Translations under genes and position numbers: made by a program
Shown: positions 9,471 to 17,829 of the stretch, piece by piece
Layout of the letters: each line of letters starts with the position of its first letter
Numbering within the stretch: position 1 is the stretch's first letter
The notes under the pieces: model-generated
Told to the model about the DNA's origin: nothing
The model's input: only the letters and a program-made list of their open reading frames with translations
The model's database searches: none
Assembly (NCBI GenBank): GCA_040220875.1
Contig: JAVJVX010000003.1
Coordinates: forward strand, 200,969-264,968
Length of the DNA stretch: 64,000 nucleotides
Source of the DNA: Alphaproteobacteria bacterium
Lineage (GTDB): Bacteria > Pseudomonadota > Alphaproteobacteria > JAVJVX01
Reading direction: 5' to 3'

Positions 9471-9845
9471 ATGAAAGCACTCAAGAGCCTCGTGATTTTC
9501 CTCGCCGTTCTGATTGTCGCGGCAACGGCGGTGCTCGTATACGAAATCGTTCGTCGCGCCACGAGCGAGGAAACACCCGCCCTGTCGGGGCCGGCGAGTG
9601 TTTCGCGCGGGCCGGGCGACACGCCGGTGCGTCTGATCGTGCCCGAGGGCGCGATGATCGGCGGCCTCGAGGTGACGGACAACCGGCTGATCGTCGAAAT
9701 CCAGGGCTTCGAGGGCGAGACCAGTGTCTACGTGATGGATCTTGAGACCGGACGGGTGGTGGCCCGCATCGGTGCGGAAGGGGAACCCACCCGTCTCCCG
9801 GATGGGGACGAGGAGGATGAGCCGGGCGCGGGCGTGGACCGGTAA
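9471..9845 (+). CDS. DUF6476-like single-pass membrane protein
   Basis: The 124-residue protein has an N-terminal membrane helix (residues 7-25) and a small periplasmic domain with the pattern VRLIVPEGAMIGGLEVTD and VYVMDLETGRVVARI, which could form a short beta-propeller-like or sheet structure. This resembles a small alphaproteobacterial family of unknown function usually found beside rluD-type genes. The divergent start codons of rluD and this gene are only 21 bases apart, so their control elements overlap. The C-terminal tail is strongly acidic. Confidence 0.6.
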   Translation: MKALKSLVIFLAVLIVAATAVLVYEIVRRATSEETPALSGPASVSRGPGDTPVRLIVPEGAMIGGLEVTDNRLIVEIQGFEGETSVYVMDLETGRVVARIGAEGEPTRLPDGDEEDEPGAGVDR

Positions 9846-9848
9846 GCC

Positions 9849-10907
9849 ATGGCGATCAATTTTTGCAGTGATAACGTCTCTGGCGTGTCACCGGAAATCA
9901 TGGCCGCGATCACGGCGGCCAACGACGGTGCCGCCATGCCGTACGGGCAGGACGAGGTTTCCGCCCGGCTGACGGCGCAATTCGCGGAGGTGTTCGAGAC
10001 CGATCTCGCCGTGTTTCCGGTGGTGACGGGATCGGCCGCCAACGGGCTGGCGCTGGCCAGCCTGGCACCGCCCTATGGCGCGATCTACTGTCACGCGGAC
10101 TCGCACATCAATTCCGATGAATGCGGCGCGCCGGAATTCTTTACCGCCGGTGGGAAGCTGGTTCCGCTCGATGGCGAAGATTGCAAGATCGATCCGGCCG
10201 CGTTGACGCGCGCGCTCGACCGGTCGGGGGCGGGCATGGTGCATTACGTGCAGCCGGCCGTGCTCAGCCTGACCCAGGCCACGGAGTCGGGCACGCTCTA
10301 TCGGGCGGACGAAATCCGCTCACTGAGTGATACCGCCCATGAGCGGGGCCTCAGTGTGCATATGGATGGCGCGCGTTTCGCCAACGCGCTGGCGGCGACG
10401 AATGCCAGCCCGGCCGAGATGAGCTGGCGCGCCGGGGTGGACGTGCTGTGCCTGGGCGCGACCAAGAATGGCGCCATGGCGGCCGAGGCGGTGATCTTTT
10501 TCAACCCGGACCGCGCCCGGGAAACCGGCTTCCGGCGCAAGCGCGGGGGGCATCTCCTGAGCAAGATGCGCTTCCTTTCGGCCCAGCTTGAAGCCTATCT
10601 GGCGGACGGACTCTGGCTCCGGAATGCGGGCCGGGCGAATGCGCGGGCGCGCGAACTGGCGGACGGGCTTGCGGCGCTCCCCGGCGCGCGGCGGCTTTAT
10701 CCGGTCGAGGCGAACGAGATGTTTTTCGAACTCCCCGCGCCCGTCCGCGCGGCCTTCGAGGCCGCCGGCGTACTTTTCTATCCCTGGCCGAGGCTCGGCC
10801 CCGGGGTGATCCGGCTTCTGACCAGCTTCGAGACGACGGAGTCCGAAATCCAGGCGGCGCTCGAGATTGCGCGCCGCGCGCTGGAAGGCCGGGAGCGGGT
10901 CCAGTGA
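9849..10907 (+). CDS. ltaE: Low-specificity L-threonine aldolase (beta-eliminating lyase family)
   Basis: This PLP enzyme of fold type I cleaves threonine or allo-threonine to glycine and acetaldehyde. The 352 residues begin with the family pattern NFCSDNVSGVSPEIMAA; the segment VHMDGARFANAL near residue 170 carries the PLP-pyridine-binding Asp, and LGATKNGAMAAEAV near 205 carries the Schiff-base Lys. It begins 3 bases after the preceding stop, so the two genes are likely co-transcribed. Threonine and allo-threonine specificity cannot be told from the sequence alone. Confidence 0.88.
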   Translation: MAINFCSDNVSGVSPEIMAAITAANDGAAMPYGQDEVSARLTAQFAEVFETDLAVFPVVTGSAANGLALASLAPPYGAIYCHADSHINSDECGAPEFFTAGGKLVPLDGEDCKIDPAALTRALDRSGAGMVHYVQPAVLSLTQATESGTLYRADEIRSLSDTAHERGLSVHMDGARFANALAATNASPAEMSWRAGVDVLCLGATKNGAMAAEAVIFFNPDRARETGFRRKRGGHLLSKMRFLSAQLEAYLADGLWLRNAGRANARARELADGLAALPGARRLYPVEANEMFFELPAPVRAAFEAAGVLFYPWPRLGPGVIRLLTSFETTESEIQAALEIARRALEGRERVQ

Positions 10908-10957
10908 GGACTTGCGAAAACCGGGGCGGGGCTGTATCAGACGGGCTCTCGCCTCTC

Positions 10958-11033
10958 GTCCCCTTCGTCTAGAGGCCTAGGACACCGCCCTCTCACGGCG
11001 GCAACACGGGTTCGAATCCCGTAGGGGACGCCA
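10958..11033 (+). tRNA. tRNA-Glu (CTC anticodon)
   Basis: A full cloverleaf can be read: acceptor stem gtcccct/aggggac, discriminator G and encoded CCA at 11031-11033, D arm tctagaggcctagga, anticodon stem ccgcc/ggcgg with loop CTCTCAC giving anticodon CTC, and T arm acggg-ttcgaat-cccgt. The sequence closely follows the standard bacterial tRNA-Glu. Confidence 0.97.
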
Positions 11034-11066
11034 ATGTACAAACTCGCCCCTCAAAATGTACAAACT
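11033..11066. repeat. 12-bp direct repeats abutting the tRNA-Glu 3' end
   Basis: The 12-mer aatgtacaaact occurs at 11033-11044 and 11055-11066, a 22-base period, the first copy overlapping the final A of the tRNA. Each copy contains the palindrome TGTACA. Repeats of this kind beside a tRNA end can be a leftover insertion-sequence end or an attachment-site trace; no transposase or integrase is nearby. Confidence 0.6.
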
Positions 11067-11111
11067 TTTTGTCACGTTTTGTTCCCTCGGCGGCCGGTCT
11101 TGCGGGCCGAC

Positions 11112-12392
11112 CTAGCGGCCCTGGGCCTCGAGAACGGTGAGCGAGACATCCTCCTCCGTCACCGGTGACCCGAACAGCCAGGACGGGTGCGAGGTGAAGA
11201 TCGTGCCGTGATATTTCTGGAAATCGATCGTGCTGCCCCAGTTGGGCCAGACGATATCGCCTTCCGGATCGCTTGCATCGGGCCAGACCCGGATGCCCTG
11301 ATACATCGACTTCCAGAATTCACCCGATTTGTCGAAGGCTTCGCCGTAATAGACGTTCCATGTCTTGGCATCGATATAGCCGACCTTGCGGCTATAGGGA
11401 TGCTCGGGCTCGGGCGTGCCCTCGATCACGTAGACCTCGCGCGGCTCCCAGTCATTGATGGGGTTCCAGTGCGGCCGGTTGGTCAGATCGAAACCGGGGA
11501 ATTCGTCATCGATATTGGACGCGTCTTCATTCCATTGCGGGCTGATGCTGTTGGCGACGGCCAGAATCGTGGTCTTGCCCAGAAATTTGTAATCGGCATA
11601 CCAGGTGGGATAGGCGCCGAAAATGCCGAAATCGTCGCCCAACTCGTCGGTGCTGCCGATCGGATCCATCCAGGCGCTGCCCGATAGCCGGCGCACCCGG
11701 CGGACATCGCGCACATAGGCCCAGCTATCGTCCACCTTGCCCGTGTTATAGCGAATAGCGAAGGTGCCCACGCCCTTGATGTCCTGCGGGGCGAGGGCAA
11801 CGATCAGGGATTTCTGGTAGGCATCGGGTTCGCCGATCGAGGGCGCGCCTCCCGTCACCCGACCCTTGAGCAGAATCAGTCGATAGGTCCAGACCTGCTT
11901 GCGCTCGACACCGGTATTGCCGTCGATCAGGAGGTACGAGAATTTGGGCTGATCGAGTGAATCGCCGCTTTGCCGCCCGCGCTGTGAGTTCCAGATGACC
12001 TTCCACGCGATGTCCGGATCGTTCGGGTCAAGCTCGGGGAAAGGCACGCCGCCAACCCAGCCGACGAGTTTCTTGTCCGCGTCGAGCCGCGCCTGGTCGG
12101 CGTATTTGCGCGTCAGCTCCGCATAGCGCGGGTCGATGGGATGCGGGCGGATCTCACCAAGCGGGATGGTGAGGTTATGTTCACGAATCTGCCAGACGAT
12201 CCGCTCGGGCAGCATGTCCGGTATGCGATGCCCGCCATAACTGGCCTCGAGAAGCCGGTCGATGTTTTTGGCCGTGATGACGGTTCCGGGAGAGAGCGCG
12301 GTGCCGTTGTCCGCCGCCATCGTGGCGCTCGCGGTGATGAGTGAAAGGATCGCCGCCCATGACGCGAGGCCGTGCCGCATCGCTGATCTCAT
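11112..12392 (-). CDS. DUF1329 secreted LolA-like protein, copy 1
   Basis: The 426-residue protein has a signal peptide ending near ATMAA and then a DUF1329 domain. Family marks visible include TAKNIDRLLEASYGGHRIPDMLPERI near the start, VGWVGGVPFPELDP near 105, and the arginine-rich VRRVRRLSGSAWMDPIGSTDE near 230. DUF1329 is a beta-rich family related to LolA/LolB lipid-binding folds, expected in the periplasm or outer membrane; its role is unknown. A ribosome-binding site GGGGAGA precedes the ATG at 12392. Two paralogues lie at 23661 and 42554. It stands alone here between tRNA-Glu and eipA. Confidence 0.85.
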   Translation of the reverse strand: MRSAMRHGLASWAAILSLITASATMAADNGTALSPGTVITAKNIDRLLEASYGGHRIPDMLPERIVWQIREHNLTIPLGEIRPHPIDPRYAELTRKYADQARLDADKKLVGWVGGVPFPELDPNDPDIAWKVIWNSQRGRQSGDSLDQPKFSYLLIDGNTGVERKQVWTYRLILLKGRVTGGAPSIGEPDAYQKSLIVALAPQDIKGVGTFAIRYNTGKVDDSWAYVRDVRRVRRLSGSAWMDPIGSTDELGDDFGIFGAYPTWYADYKFLGKTTILAVANSISPQWNEDASNIDDEFPGFDLTNRPHWNPINDWEPREVYVIEGTPEPEHPYSRKVGYIDAKTWNVYYGEAFDKSGEFWKSMYQGIRVWPDASDPEGDIVWPNWGSTIDFQKYHGTIFTSHPSWLFGSPVTEEDVSLTVLEAQGR

Positions 12393-12518
12393 GCCAATCT
12401 CCCCAGATTTTGTAAGTCTTTCAGGCTGTCTCTTGACCGGGCAAGCCTACCCGGTGCGTGGTCGCGCGCAAAGGCCGTCCTTTCACGCATGACGTGCCAG
12501 CCCCGGCGTGTTGCCCGG

Positions 12519-13157
12519 CTAGAACGGGTTCCAGGATGCTTCTCGGGTAAAATGCATGTATCCCACATTCACCCCCGCGCGGAGGCCGACGCCGGTCTTG
12601 ATCGGGGCGAGGATCACGCCGTCGCTCTGCAGATAATGCATGCCGACGCCGCCGACGACGTAGATCGACCCTTCGCCGCCGGGAAAGCGCTGAAACAGCG
12701 CGTCGGCCGTCTCAAGATTGTAAACGAGCACGAAAATTTTTGACGCGTTGCCGCCAAAATCAAAACCGACGGTCGGGCCCTGCCAGAACACCTTGCGGGT
12801 CCCGCCTGATTTGAAATTCAGATCGCCGCGCCCGTATTTCACGCCAACACCGACTGCGCCGCTCACTTCCTCTCCCGTGATGTAGGCGTTCGGCCGCCCA
12901 TGATCCTGAAAAGCCTTCTCCACGACATCGGCCAGCCCGGCTGTCGTCGCGCCGAAAAAGGAATTTGCGCTTTCGATGATCTCGTTTTTCGTGAAGCCGC
13001 TTTCCTCGGCCGCAGTCGCGTCGTTGGCCCCGTCGTTGGCCCCGTCGTTGGCCAGGACGCCGGTCCAGGACCCGGTCGCCAGGCTGAGGAGAAGAGCCAG
13101 AAGCAGCACCCGGGCGCGCGGCTTTTTCGATTCTCGTGACCCTGTATGGTCGGTCAT
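12519..13157 (-). CDS. eipA: EipA-like envelope integrity protein (DUF1134)
   Basis: The 212-residue protein has an N-terminal signal or anchor segment (residues 17-35), then a short NDGANDGANDA repeat, and a DUF1134 core with GRGDLNFKSGG, VFWQGPTVGFDFGGNASK and a glycine-rich end GVGLRAGVNVGYMHF. EipA is a periplasmic beta-rich protein of Alphaproteobacteria needed for cell-envelope integrity in Brucella. Here the role is inferred from family resemblance. An AAGGGG ribosome-binding site precedes the ATG. It does not look operonic with its neighbours. Confidence 0.82.
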   Translation of the reverse strand: MTDHTGSRESKKPRARVLLLALLLSLATGSWTGVLANDGANDGANDATAAEESGFTKNEIIESANSFFGATTAGLADVVEKAFQDHGRPNAYITGEEVSGAVGVGVKYGRGDLNFKSGGTRKVFWQGPTVGFDFGGNASKIFVLVYNLETADALFQRFPGGEGSIYVVGGVGMHYLQSDGVILAPIKTGVGLRAGVNVGYMHFTREASWNPF

Positions 13158-13249
13158 CTCTTGCCCCTTCCTTTCATTCGGTCCCTTCGGGCTGTGCCCC
13201 GTCCGGTCCTCGTGACGGGAGTCTAGCCGGAAATGTGTCGGAAGTTTGG

Positions 13250-14845
13250 TTATCTGCGCCGCACCCTGCTGGCCGGCAGCACGATCCGGGCCGTGGTACC
13301 GCGATCGGGTTCGCTCTCAATCTCGAGATGCCCGCCGTGAAGCTCCACGAGACGCTTGGAAAGGGGCAGTCCGAGCCCCGTGCCGCCCTGCGCGGTGTCG
13401 TCGGGTACGTGCACCTGGCCGTACTCCTCGAGCGCGGTTTCGATCCCTTCGGGGGTCATCCCGATACCCTCGTCACGCACGGTCAGAACAGCCTCGCCTG
13501 CGCGCGACAGGCCGCAGGACAGTTTGACGCTGCCGCCAGCCGGAGAAAAACGGACAGCGTTCGAGATCAGGTTCACGAGCGCCTGGATAAGCTTGTGCTT
13601 GTCACCACGAAGACGGGTGACATCCTCGGCATGGACAATTTCGATACGGACATCGGATTCGGCTGCGGCCAGGCGCGTCATGCTGAGAACGGTGTGGCAC
13701 AGCGATTCAATGTCGAACTCGCTCTCGTGCAGGACCAGCTTTCCCGACTCCGCCCGAGCCAGGTCGAGGATTTCGTTGATGACATGCAAAAGATGCTTGC
13801 CACTCGACGAGATGTCTTTTGCATAGTCCCGGTAGCGGGCCGGAACTTCGCCGAAAACAGCGTTCTCGATCACTTCTGAAAAGCCGATGATGGCATTGAG
13901 CGGCGTGCGCAACTCATGGCTCATATTGACCAGGAAGCGGGTCCTGGCCTCGGTCGCCTGCTTGGCCTGGGATGTCGCTTTTTCGGCCGCCATGCGCGCT
14001 TCCACGGCTTCGCGCTCGTGCGCCTTGATTTCTGAGATGTCGGTCGCGATGGCGGCGACGGCGTAGGGTTTGCCGTCAGCGTCATGCAGTGGAAACTTGA
14101 CCGAGAGGAAGGTGTGCTCGACCCCGTCGAAGTTCAATTGTTCCTCAACCTCGAGCGCTTCGCCGCTCTCGAAAACGAGGCGGTCCGAACGCAGAAAATC
14201 CGGATTTGTCTCCCGCCTGCCAATCAGGGACTGGCTCGGGTCATGGGCCTTTTCCTGAACCTTCTGGTTGACCAGGATATAGATGCCGTTCAGGTCGCGG
14301 ACAAAGACGGATGTCGGGGCGTTTTCCAGAATGGCCCGGAAACGGTTTTCGCTCTTGATCAGTTCGCGCTCGGCTACTTTCTGGGTCGTGATGTCGATGG
14401 AAGTACCGATAAAGCCGATGAAACGGCCCTTCGAATCGCGCCGCGGCACGGCCTGGACGAAATACCAGATGAGCTGTCCGTCCGGTTTTTGCACCCGATG
14501 CTCGAGCGTGAAGCTGCTCTGGCGCTCGATCGCTTCCGAGAAGGTTTTGAACAGGCGCTCCCGGTCTTCGGGATAGATAAAGTTCTCCCACCCGTCTTCC
14601 AGGATCTGGTTGGATCTCAGGCCGATGTGATCGGTATAGGCCTTGTTGTAATAGGTGGAATTGCCTTGCGGGTCCGTTAGCCAGACGGCGCAAGGCAGGA
14701 GATCGAATGCCTGGCGCAGGGCGGCCTCGTCCGATGGCAGGTCGGCCGTGAATCGTGCTCCGGCTGTGGCCACCCGGAGGCCCTCCCTTAATTTAAGCTG
14801 CGGTTTCCCCGTTTTCCGGGCGCCCCCGCACGGGGTCGCCGCCAT
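13250..14845 (-). CDS. PAS-domain hybridless sensor histidine kinase
   Basis: The 531-residue kinase has two PAS/PAC units (about 42-165 and 170-285) with typical ends such as GFIGTSIDITTQKVAERE, a short coiled linker, a HisKA dimerisation domain with FLVNMSHELRTPLNAIIG around residue 310, and an HATPase domain with N-box NLISNAVRFSP, G1 DEGIGM and G2 GGTGLGLPLSK. No transmembrane segment or receiver domain is present, so it is a soluble cytoplasmic sensor. No response regulator lies next to it, so its partner is unknown. The start at 14845 gives an unstructured N-terminal 35 residues and could be further in. Confidence 0.85.
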   Translation of the reverse strand: MAATPCGGARKTGKPQLKLREGLRVATAGARFTADLPSDEAALRQAFDLLPCAVWLTDPQGNSTYYNKAYTDHIGLRSNQILEDGWENFIYPEDRERLFKTFSEAIERQSSFTLEHRVQKPDGQLIWYFVQAVPRRDSKGRFIGFIGTSIDITTQKVAERELIKSENRFRAILENAPTSVFVRDLNGIYILVNQKVQEKAHDPSQSLIGRRETNPDFLRSDRLVFESGEALEVEEQLNFDGVEHTFLSVKFPLHDADGKPYAVAAIATDISEIKAHEREAVEARMAAEKATSQAKQATEARTRFLVNMSHELRTPLNAIIGFSEVIENAVFGEVPARYRDYAKDISSSGKHLLHVINEILDLARAESGKLVLHESEFDIESLCHTVLSMTRLAAAESDVRIEIVHAEDVTRLRGDKHKLIQALVNLISNAVRFSPAGGSVKLSCGLSRAGEAVLTVRDEGIGMTPEGIETALEEYGQVHVPDDTAQGGTGLGLPLSKRLVELHGGHLEIESEPDRGTTARIVLPASRVRRR

Positions 14846-14907
14846 GTTAGCAAAGAATCGGGAAAATTATAAATAACTTCCGGGTCCCGGACAGGTGCCC
14901 GGAAAGG

Positions 14908-15357
14908 TCACTTTTGCAGGGTTTCGAGATAATCCACGATCGCGTGAATGCGGCCCGGCGTGACCAGCGCGGCATGAAGTCCACTGCCGAGCTCGGCCCG
15001 GAACTCGCCGTCCCAATGGGGCATCAGGCGTGGCGAATCGCGTGTCGGATCGCCCGCAATGACCCGGTAAACATACGCCGCCGGGTAGGCATCGCCATTG
15101 CGCCGGGCGAGCGAGGTCAGATCCGCCGGCCGGGCAAGGAGGTGCGGGCCGTCCGGCGTCTCGATGACGCGTCGCCCGGCCGCGTCCGCTCCGTGGCAGG
15201 CTGCGCAATAGTTTTTGAAATCCGATTCTCCGGACCCATAGCCGGCGGGAGGGCGGGGCATGTGCGGCTCCTCCGCCGCGAGGCCGCCGGCGATCAGGGC
15301 GATCGCCATCAGGCTGAGGGCGGCTGGAAGCGATTTCTTCGGATATCGGATCATCAT
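14908..15357 (-). CDS. Secreted mono-heme c-type cytochrome
   Basis: The 149-residue protein has a signal peptide ending near GGLAAEE and one heme-attachment motif CAACH at about residue 51 (NYCAACHGADAAGR). A Met that could be the sixth ligand occurs in RLMPHWDGEFR near residue 113. The fold fits small class I cytochromes acting in periplasmic electron transfer. It begins 15 bases after the TauE/SafE-type permease gene on the same strand, so the two are likely co-transcribed, hinting at a sulfur-compound or organic-acid oxidation role (inference). Confidence 0.8.
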   Translation of the reverse strand: MMIRYPKKSLPAALSLMAIALIAGGLAAEEPHMPRPPAGYGSGESDFKNYCAACHGADAAGRRVIETPDGPHLLARPADLTSLARRNGDAYPAAYVYRVIAGDPTRDSPRLMPHWDGEFRAELGSGLHAALVTPGRIHAIVDYLETLQK

Positions 15358-15372
15358 CGCCTCGGGTGTCAG

Positions 15373-16143
15373 CTAATTCATGCCATTGATGCCGCGTGTG
15401 ATCAGGGTGAGCCCGATCACGAACAATATGGCCAGCAACAAGCGCTCGAAATTGCGCTGGCTGATATGGTGCCGCAACCGGCGGCCGGCCAGAAGCCCCA
15501 GCAGGACGGGAAGCGAGGCGGCGAGGGAGGCCAGGACGGCACCTGCATCGAGCACGCCATGCAGGGCCAGCCCCCCGTAAAGGGCGGCTGCGCCCGAGAC
15601 ATAGATCATGCCGATCGCGGTGACGAAATCGTCTTTGTGAAGGCGCAGGGCGTTCAGGTACATGAAGATCGTGGGGCCGTAAAAGCTGGAAACGCCGCCG
15701 ACCGCGCCTGCGATCAGGCCGACCGCCGGCGTCGCGGGCTTCTCGAACCGCTCGGGCAGGTGGAAGGAGAGAGGCACCAGTTCCATCACGCAATACAGGA
15801 TCACAAGAGAGCCCAGGATAAGGGCCACGGATTCCGCCGTGATGGACACCAGCATGTAGGTGCCCAAAAACGTCGTTGGCATGAGGGTCAAGATCAGGGG
15901 CAGGAAGCGGCGCAGGGTGGCCAGCCGGTCCCGGCCGCGGATGGCCTGCAGGAAATTCGATGCCAGAATCGGGATCATCATCACCGAAATCGCCAGGCGC
16001 GGATCGACCGCGAGCGAAAGTACCGGGACCACGACAAGCGGCAGCCCGACGCCGACGACGCCTTTCATGAGACCGCCGGCGAAGAAGGCGCTCGCGGCGA
16101 ACACATAGGCGATCAGGCCGAGTTGAAAAAGCTGGTCGCTCAC
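15373..16143 (-). CDS. TauE/SafE-family permease (probable anion exporter)
   Basis: The product, 256 residues from the GTG at 16143, has about seven or eight hydrophobic helices and the family glycine-rich motif GGLMKGVVGVGLPLVVVP in its first helices with a second copy, GAVGGVSSFYGPTIFMYL, in the middle. Members move sulfite, sulfonates or related anions. No ATG is available upstream; a TTG at 16236 would add a non-hydrophobic 31-residue extension that looks unlike the family, so I prefer GTG. It is co-directional with the cytochrome c gene and divergent from msrA. Confidence 0.75.
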   Translation of the reverse strand: MSDQLFQLGLIAYVFAASAFFAGGLMKGVVGVGLPLVVVPVLSLAVDPRLAISVMMIPILASNFLQAIRGRDRLATLRRFLPLILTLMPTTFLGTYMLVSITAESVALILGSLVILYCVMELVPLSFHLPERFEKPATPAVGLIAGAVGGVSSFYGPTIFMYLNALRLHKDDFVTAIGMIYVSGAAALYGGLALHGVLDAGAVLASLAASLPVLLGLLAGRRLRHHISQRNFERLLLAILFVIGLTLITRGINGMN

Positions 16144-16314
16144 GTGGCAGGGTAATCCAATGGCGGGGCGGACAGGATGGGCTACCAAACTCGCCCGAAC
16201 AGCCCCCGGCTGACAAGGGGTAATCGGGCGCCACAAGCCGGCTGGTCACACCGCCTGTCCGGCGTTAGATTCCTGGGCGAACTGGTCGGTTATTGCGAGA
16301 GTGGGGCAGATCGG

Positions 16315-16785
16315 ATGGCGATGGAAAAAGCAATGTTCGGCGCGGGCTGCTTCTGGGGAGTCGAGGCCGCCTTTCGCACGCTCGAGGGCGTCAGCGACGC
16401 CACGGTGGGCTATAGCGGGGGGCACGTCCCCGACCCCGATTACCGAACGGTCTGCAGCGGTACCACGGGTCATGCCGAGGTGGTCCTCGTGACCTTCGAT
16501 CCGGCGGTTGTCGCCTATGAGGCGCTGCTCGACCTCTTCTGGACGATTCACGACCCCACCACCCCTAATCGCCAGGGGCCGGATATCGGGACCCAGTATC
16601 GCTCCGCCATCTTCTTTTTCACGCCCGAGCAGGCGGCAAAGGCCCGCGCGTCCAAGGAGCGCCTTGCGGGCGAGGGCAGGTTTGCGCGTGAGATCGTGAC
16701 CGAAATCACGCCCGCCTCGGCATTTTACCGGGCCGAAGACTACCACCAGCGCTATTTCGAGAAACAGGGCATCGCGGCCCATTAA
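16315..16785 (+). CDS. msrA: Peptide-methionine (S)-S-oxide reductase
   Basis: MsrA repairs S-sulfoxidised methionine. The 156-residue protein carries the catalytic GCFWG motif with Cys12, the GYSGGHVPDPDY segment and the late EDYHQRYFEK motif. It is of the short type without the usual C-terminal recycling cysteines, so the reduction path probably uses the Cys near residue 49 or thioredoxin directly. ATG at 16315 fits the family N-terminus better than the open frame further upstream. The stand-alone msrB is at 34.5 kb. It precedes the arsenic operon but with a 116-base gap. Confidence 0.93.
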   Translation: MAMEKAMFGAGCFWGVEAAFRTLEGVSDATVGYSGGHVPDPDYRTVCSGTTGHAEVVLVTFDPAVVAYEALLDLFWTIHDPTTPNRQGPDIGTQYRSAIFFFTPEQAAKARASKERLAGEGRFAREIVTEITPASAFYRAEDYHQRYFEKQGIAAH

Positions 16786-16879
16786 GGCCCATTAGAGAGG
16801 GACCATCGGACCGGCCGGCGGCGCATTTCCTGCTGGCTCTGCTGGTCCTGCTGGCTCCGCCGGCCGTTGACAGGCCCTG

Positions 16880-16903
16880 ATATTTCGATAATTATAAAAA
16901 TAT
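16880..16903. promoter_or_regulatory. Inverted repeat at the arsR start, possible ArsR operator
   Basis: ATATTT at 16880-16885 and AAATAT at 16898-16903 form an inverted repeat separated by 12 mostly A/T bases, overlapping the arsR start codon. The AT-rich stretch stands out in GC-rich DNA. ArsR repressors bind AT-rich imperfect repeats and usually control their own operon, so autoregulation is likely but not shown. Confidence 0.35.
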
Positions 16904-17282
16904 GGAAATTAATAGTGCTCACGCCAAAGATTTCGTTTCGGACGTTCTCCTGGTCGATGCGGTGACCGCCCTGGCCGCGCTTGGCCAGGAAACCCGGATC
17001 GAGGTGTTTCGCCGCCTCTCCGCCCACTCGCCGGCGGGGCTCCCCGCCGGTGAGATTGCCCGCGAGCTTGGCGTCGCACCGGCCACGATGTCGTTTCACC
17101 TCAGCCAGTTGGAGCATGCCGGGCTGATTACGGGTGAACGTCGCCAGCGCCAGATCTTCTATCGTGTTTCTCCCGAGGGTATTCGCGCGCTTGTACGCTT
17201 CCTGACCGCAGATTGCTGTCACGGTCGTCCGGAGCTTTGCGGCGTCGAATACGCCTCTCCGACGAAAGGCAACCATTCATGA
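16902..17282 (+). CDS. arsR: ArsR-family arsenic-responsive repressor
   Basis: The 126-residue protein is a winged-helix repressor with the recognition-helix region ELGVAPATMSFHLSQLEHAGL and a wing GERRQRQIFYRVS. The classical metal box ELCVCDL on the alpha-3 helix is not seen. Instead the C-terminus carries Cys105, Cys106 and Cys113 (ADCCHGRPELCG), an arrangement like the C-terminal three-cysteine As(III) site known from Acidithiobacillus-type ArsR. Its stop overlaps the arsC start (ATGA), so the genes are translationally coupled. Repression of the arsR-arsC-acr3 operon released by arsenite is the expected behaviour. Confidence 0.88.
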   Translation: MEINSAHAKDFVSDVLLVDAVTALAALGQETRIEVFRRLSAHSPAGLPAGEIARELGVAPATMSFHLSQLEHAGLITGERRQRQIFYRVSPEGIRALVRFLTADCCHGRPELCGVEYASPTKGNHS

Positions 17283-17788
17283 CCGACCGGCCCTATGACG
17301 TCATGTTCCTGTGCACCGGCAATTCAGCGCGCAGCATCCTCGCCGAAGCCATCATCAACCGGTTGGGCGAGGGCAAATTCCGAGGCTTCAGCGCGGGCAG
17401 TCATCCCAAGGGCGCGGTGCATCCCTACGTCCTCGATCTGCTGGCGAAGCTGAACCATCCGAGGGACAACGTGCGGTCCAAGTCCTGGGACGAGTTCGTC
17501 GCGCCGGATGCGCCGAAGCTCGATTTCGTCTTTACGGTCTGCGACAACGCGGCGCGCGAGGTCTGCCCGGTCTGGCCGGGCCAGCCGATGCAGGCCCACT
17601 GGGGGATCCCGGATCCCGTGGTAGCCGAAGGGACCGAGGCGGAGCGCCGGCTCGCGTTCTCGGAAGCGTATCGGATGCTGTCCAACCGGATCGGAATTTT
17701 CGTGAATTTGCCGATCCGGTCCCTGGACCGTCTGTCCCTGCAGCGCCGCCTCGACGAAATTGGCAGCCAGCCGGCTGAGCTCGCCTGA
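17279..17788 (+). CDS. arsC: Arsenate reductase, low-molecular-weight phosphatase type
   Basis: The 169-residue protein has the phosphatase P-loop CTGNSARS with Cys12, and a downstream [22 protein letters not shown] segment typical of thioredoxin- or glutaredoxin/mycothiol-linked ArsC. It reduces arsenate to arsenite for export. The start overlaps the arsR stop by four bases. The IPDP segment ([12 protein letters not shown]) carries the general-acid Asp. Downstream acr3 begins 41 bases later. The order arsR-arsC-acr3 makes the function secure. Confidence 0.93.
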   Translation: MTDRPYDVMFLCTGNSARSILAEAIINRLGEGKFRGFSAGSHPKGAVHPYVLDLLAKLNHPRDNVRSKSWDEFVAPDAPKLDFVFTVCDNAAREVCPVWPGQPMQAHWGIPDPVVAEGTEAERRLAFSEAYRMLSNRIGIFVNLPIRSLDRLSLQRRLDEIGSQPAELA

Positions 17789-17829
17789 ACGGTATCAGGC
17801 ATTCTGCGCCGGACCACCACGGAGTTACG

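Noticed and set aside
14914-16155. A 413-residue plus-strand frame
   Set aside because: It is antisense to the cytochrome c and permease genes, with the Gln/Arg/His-rich composition of a shadow frame.
14867-16249. A 460-residue minus-strand frame
   Set aside because: It overlaps the cytochrome c and TauE/SafE genes in another frame, is Arg/Pro-rich and shows no domain.
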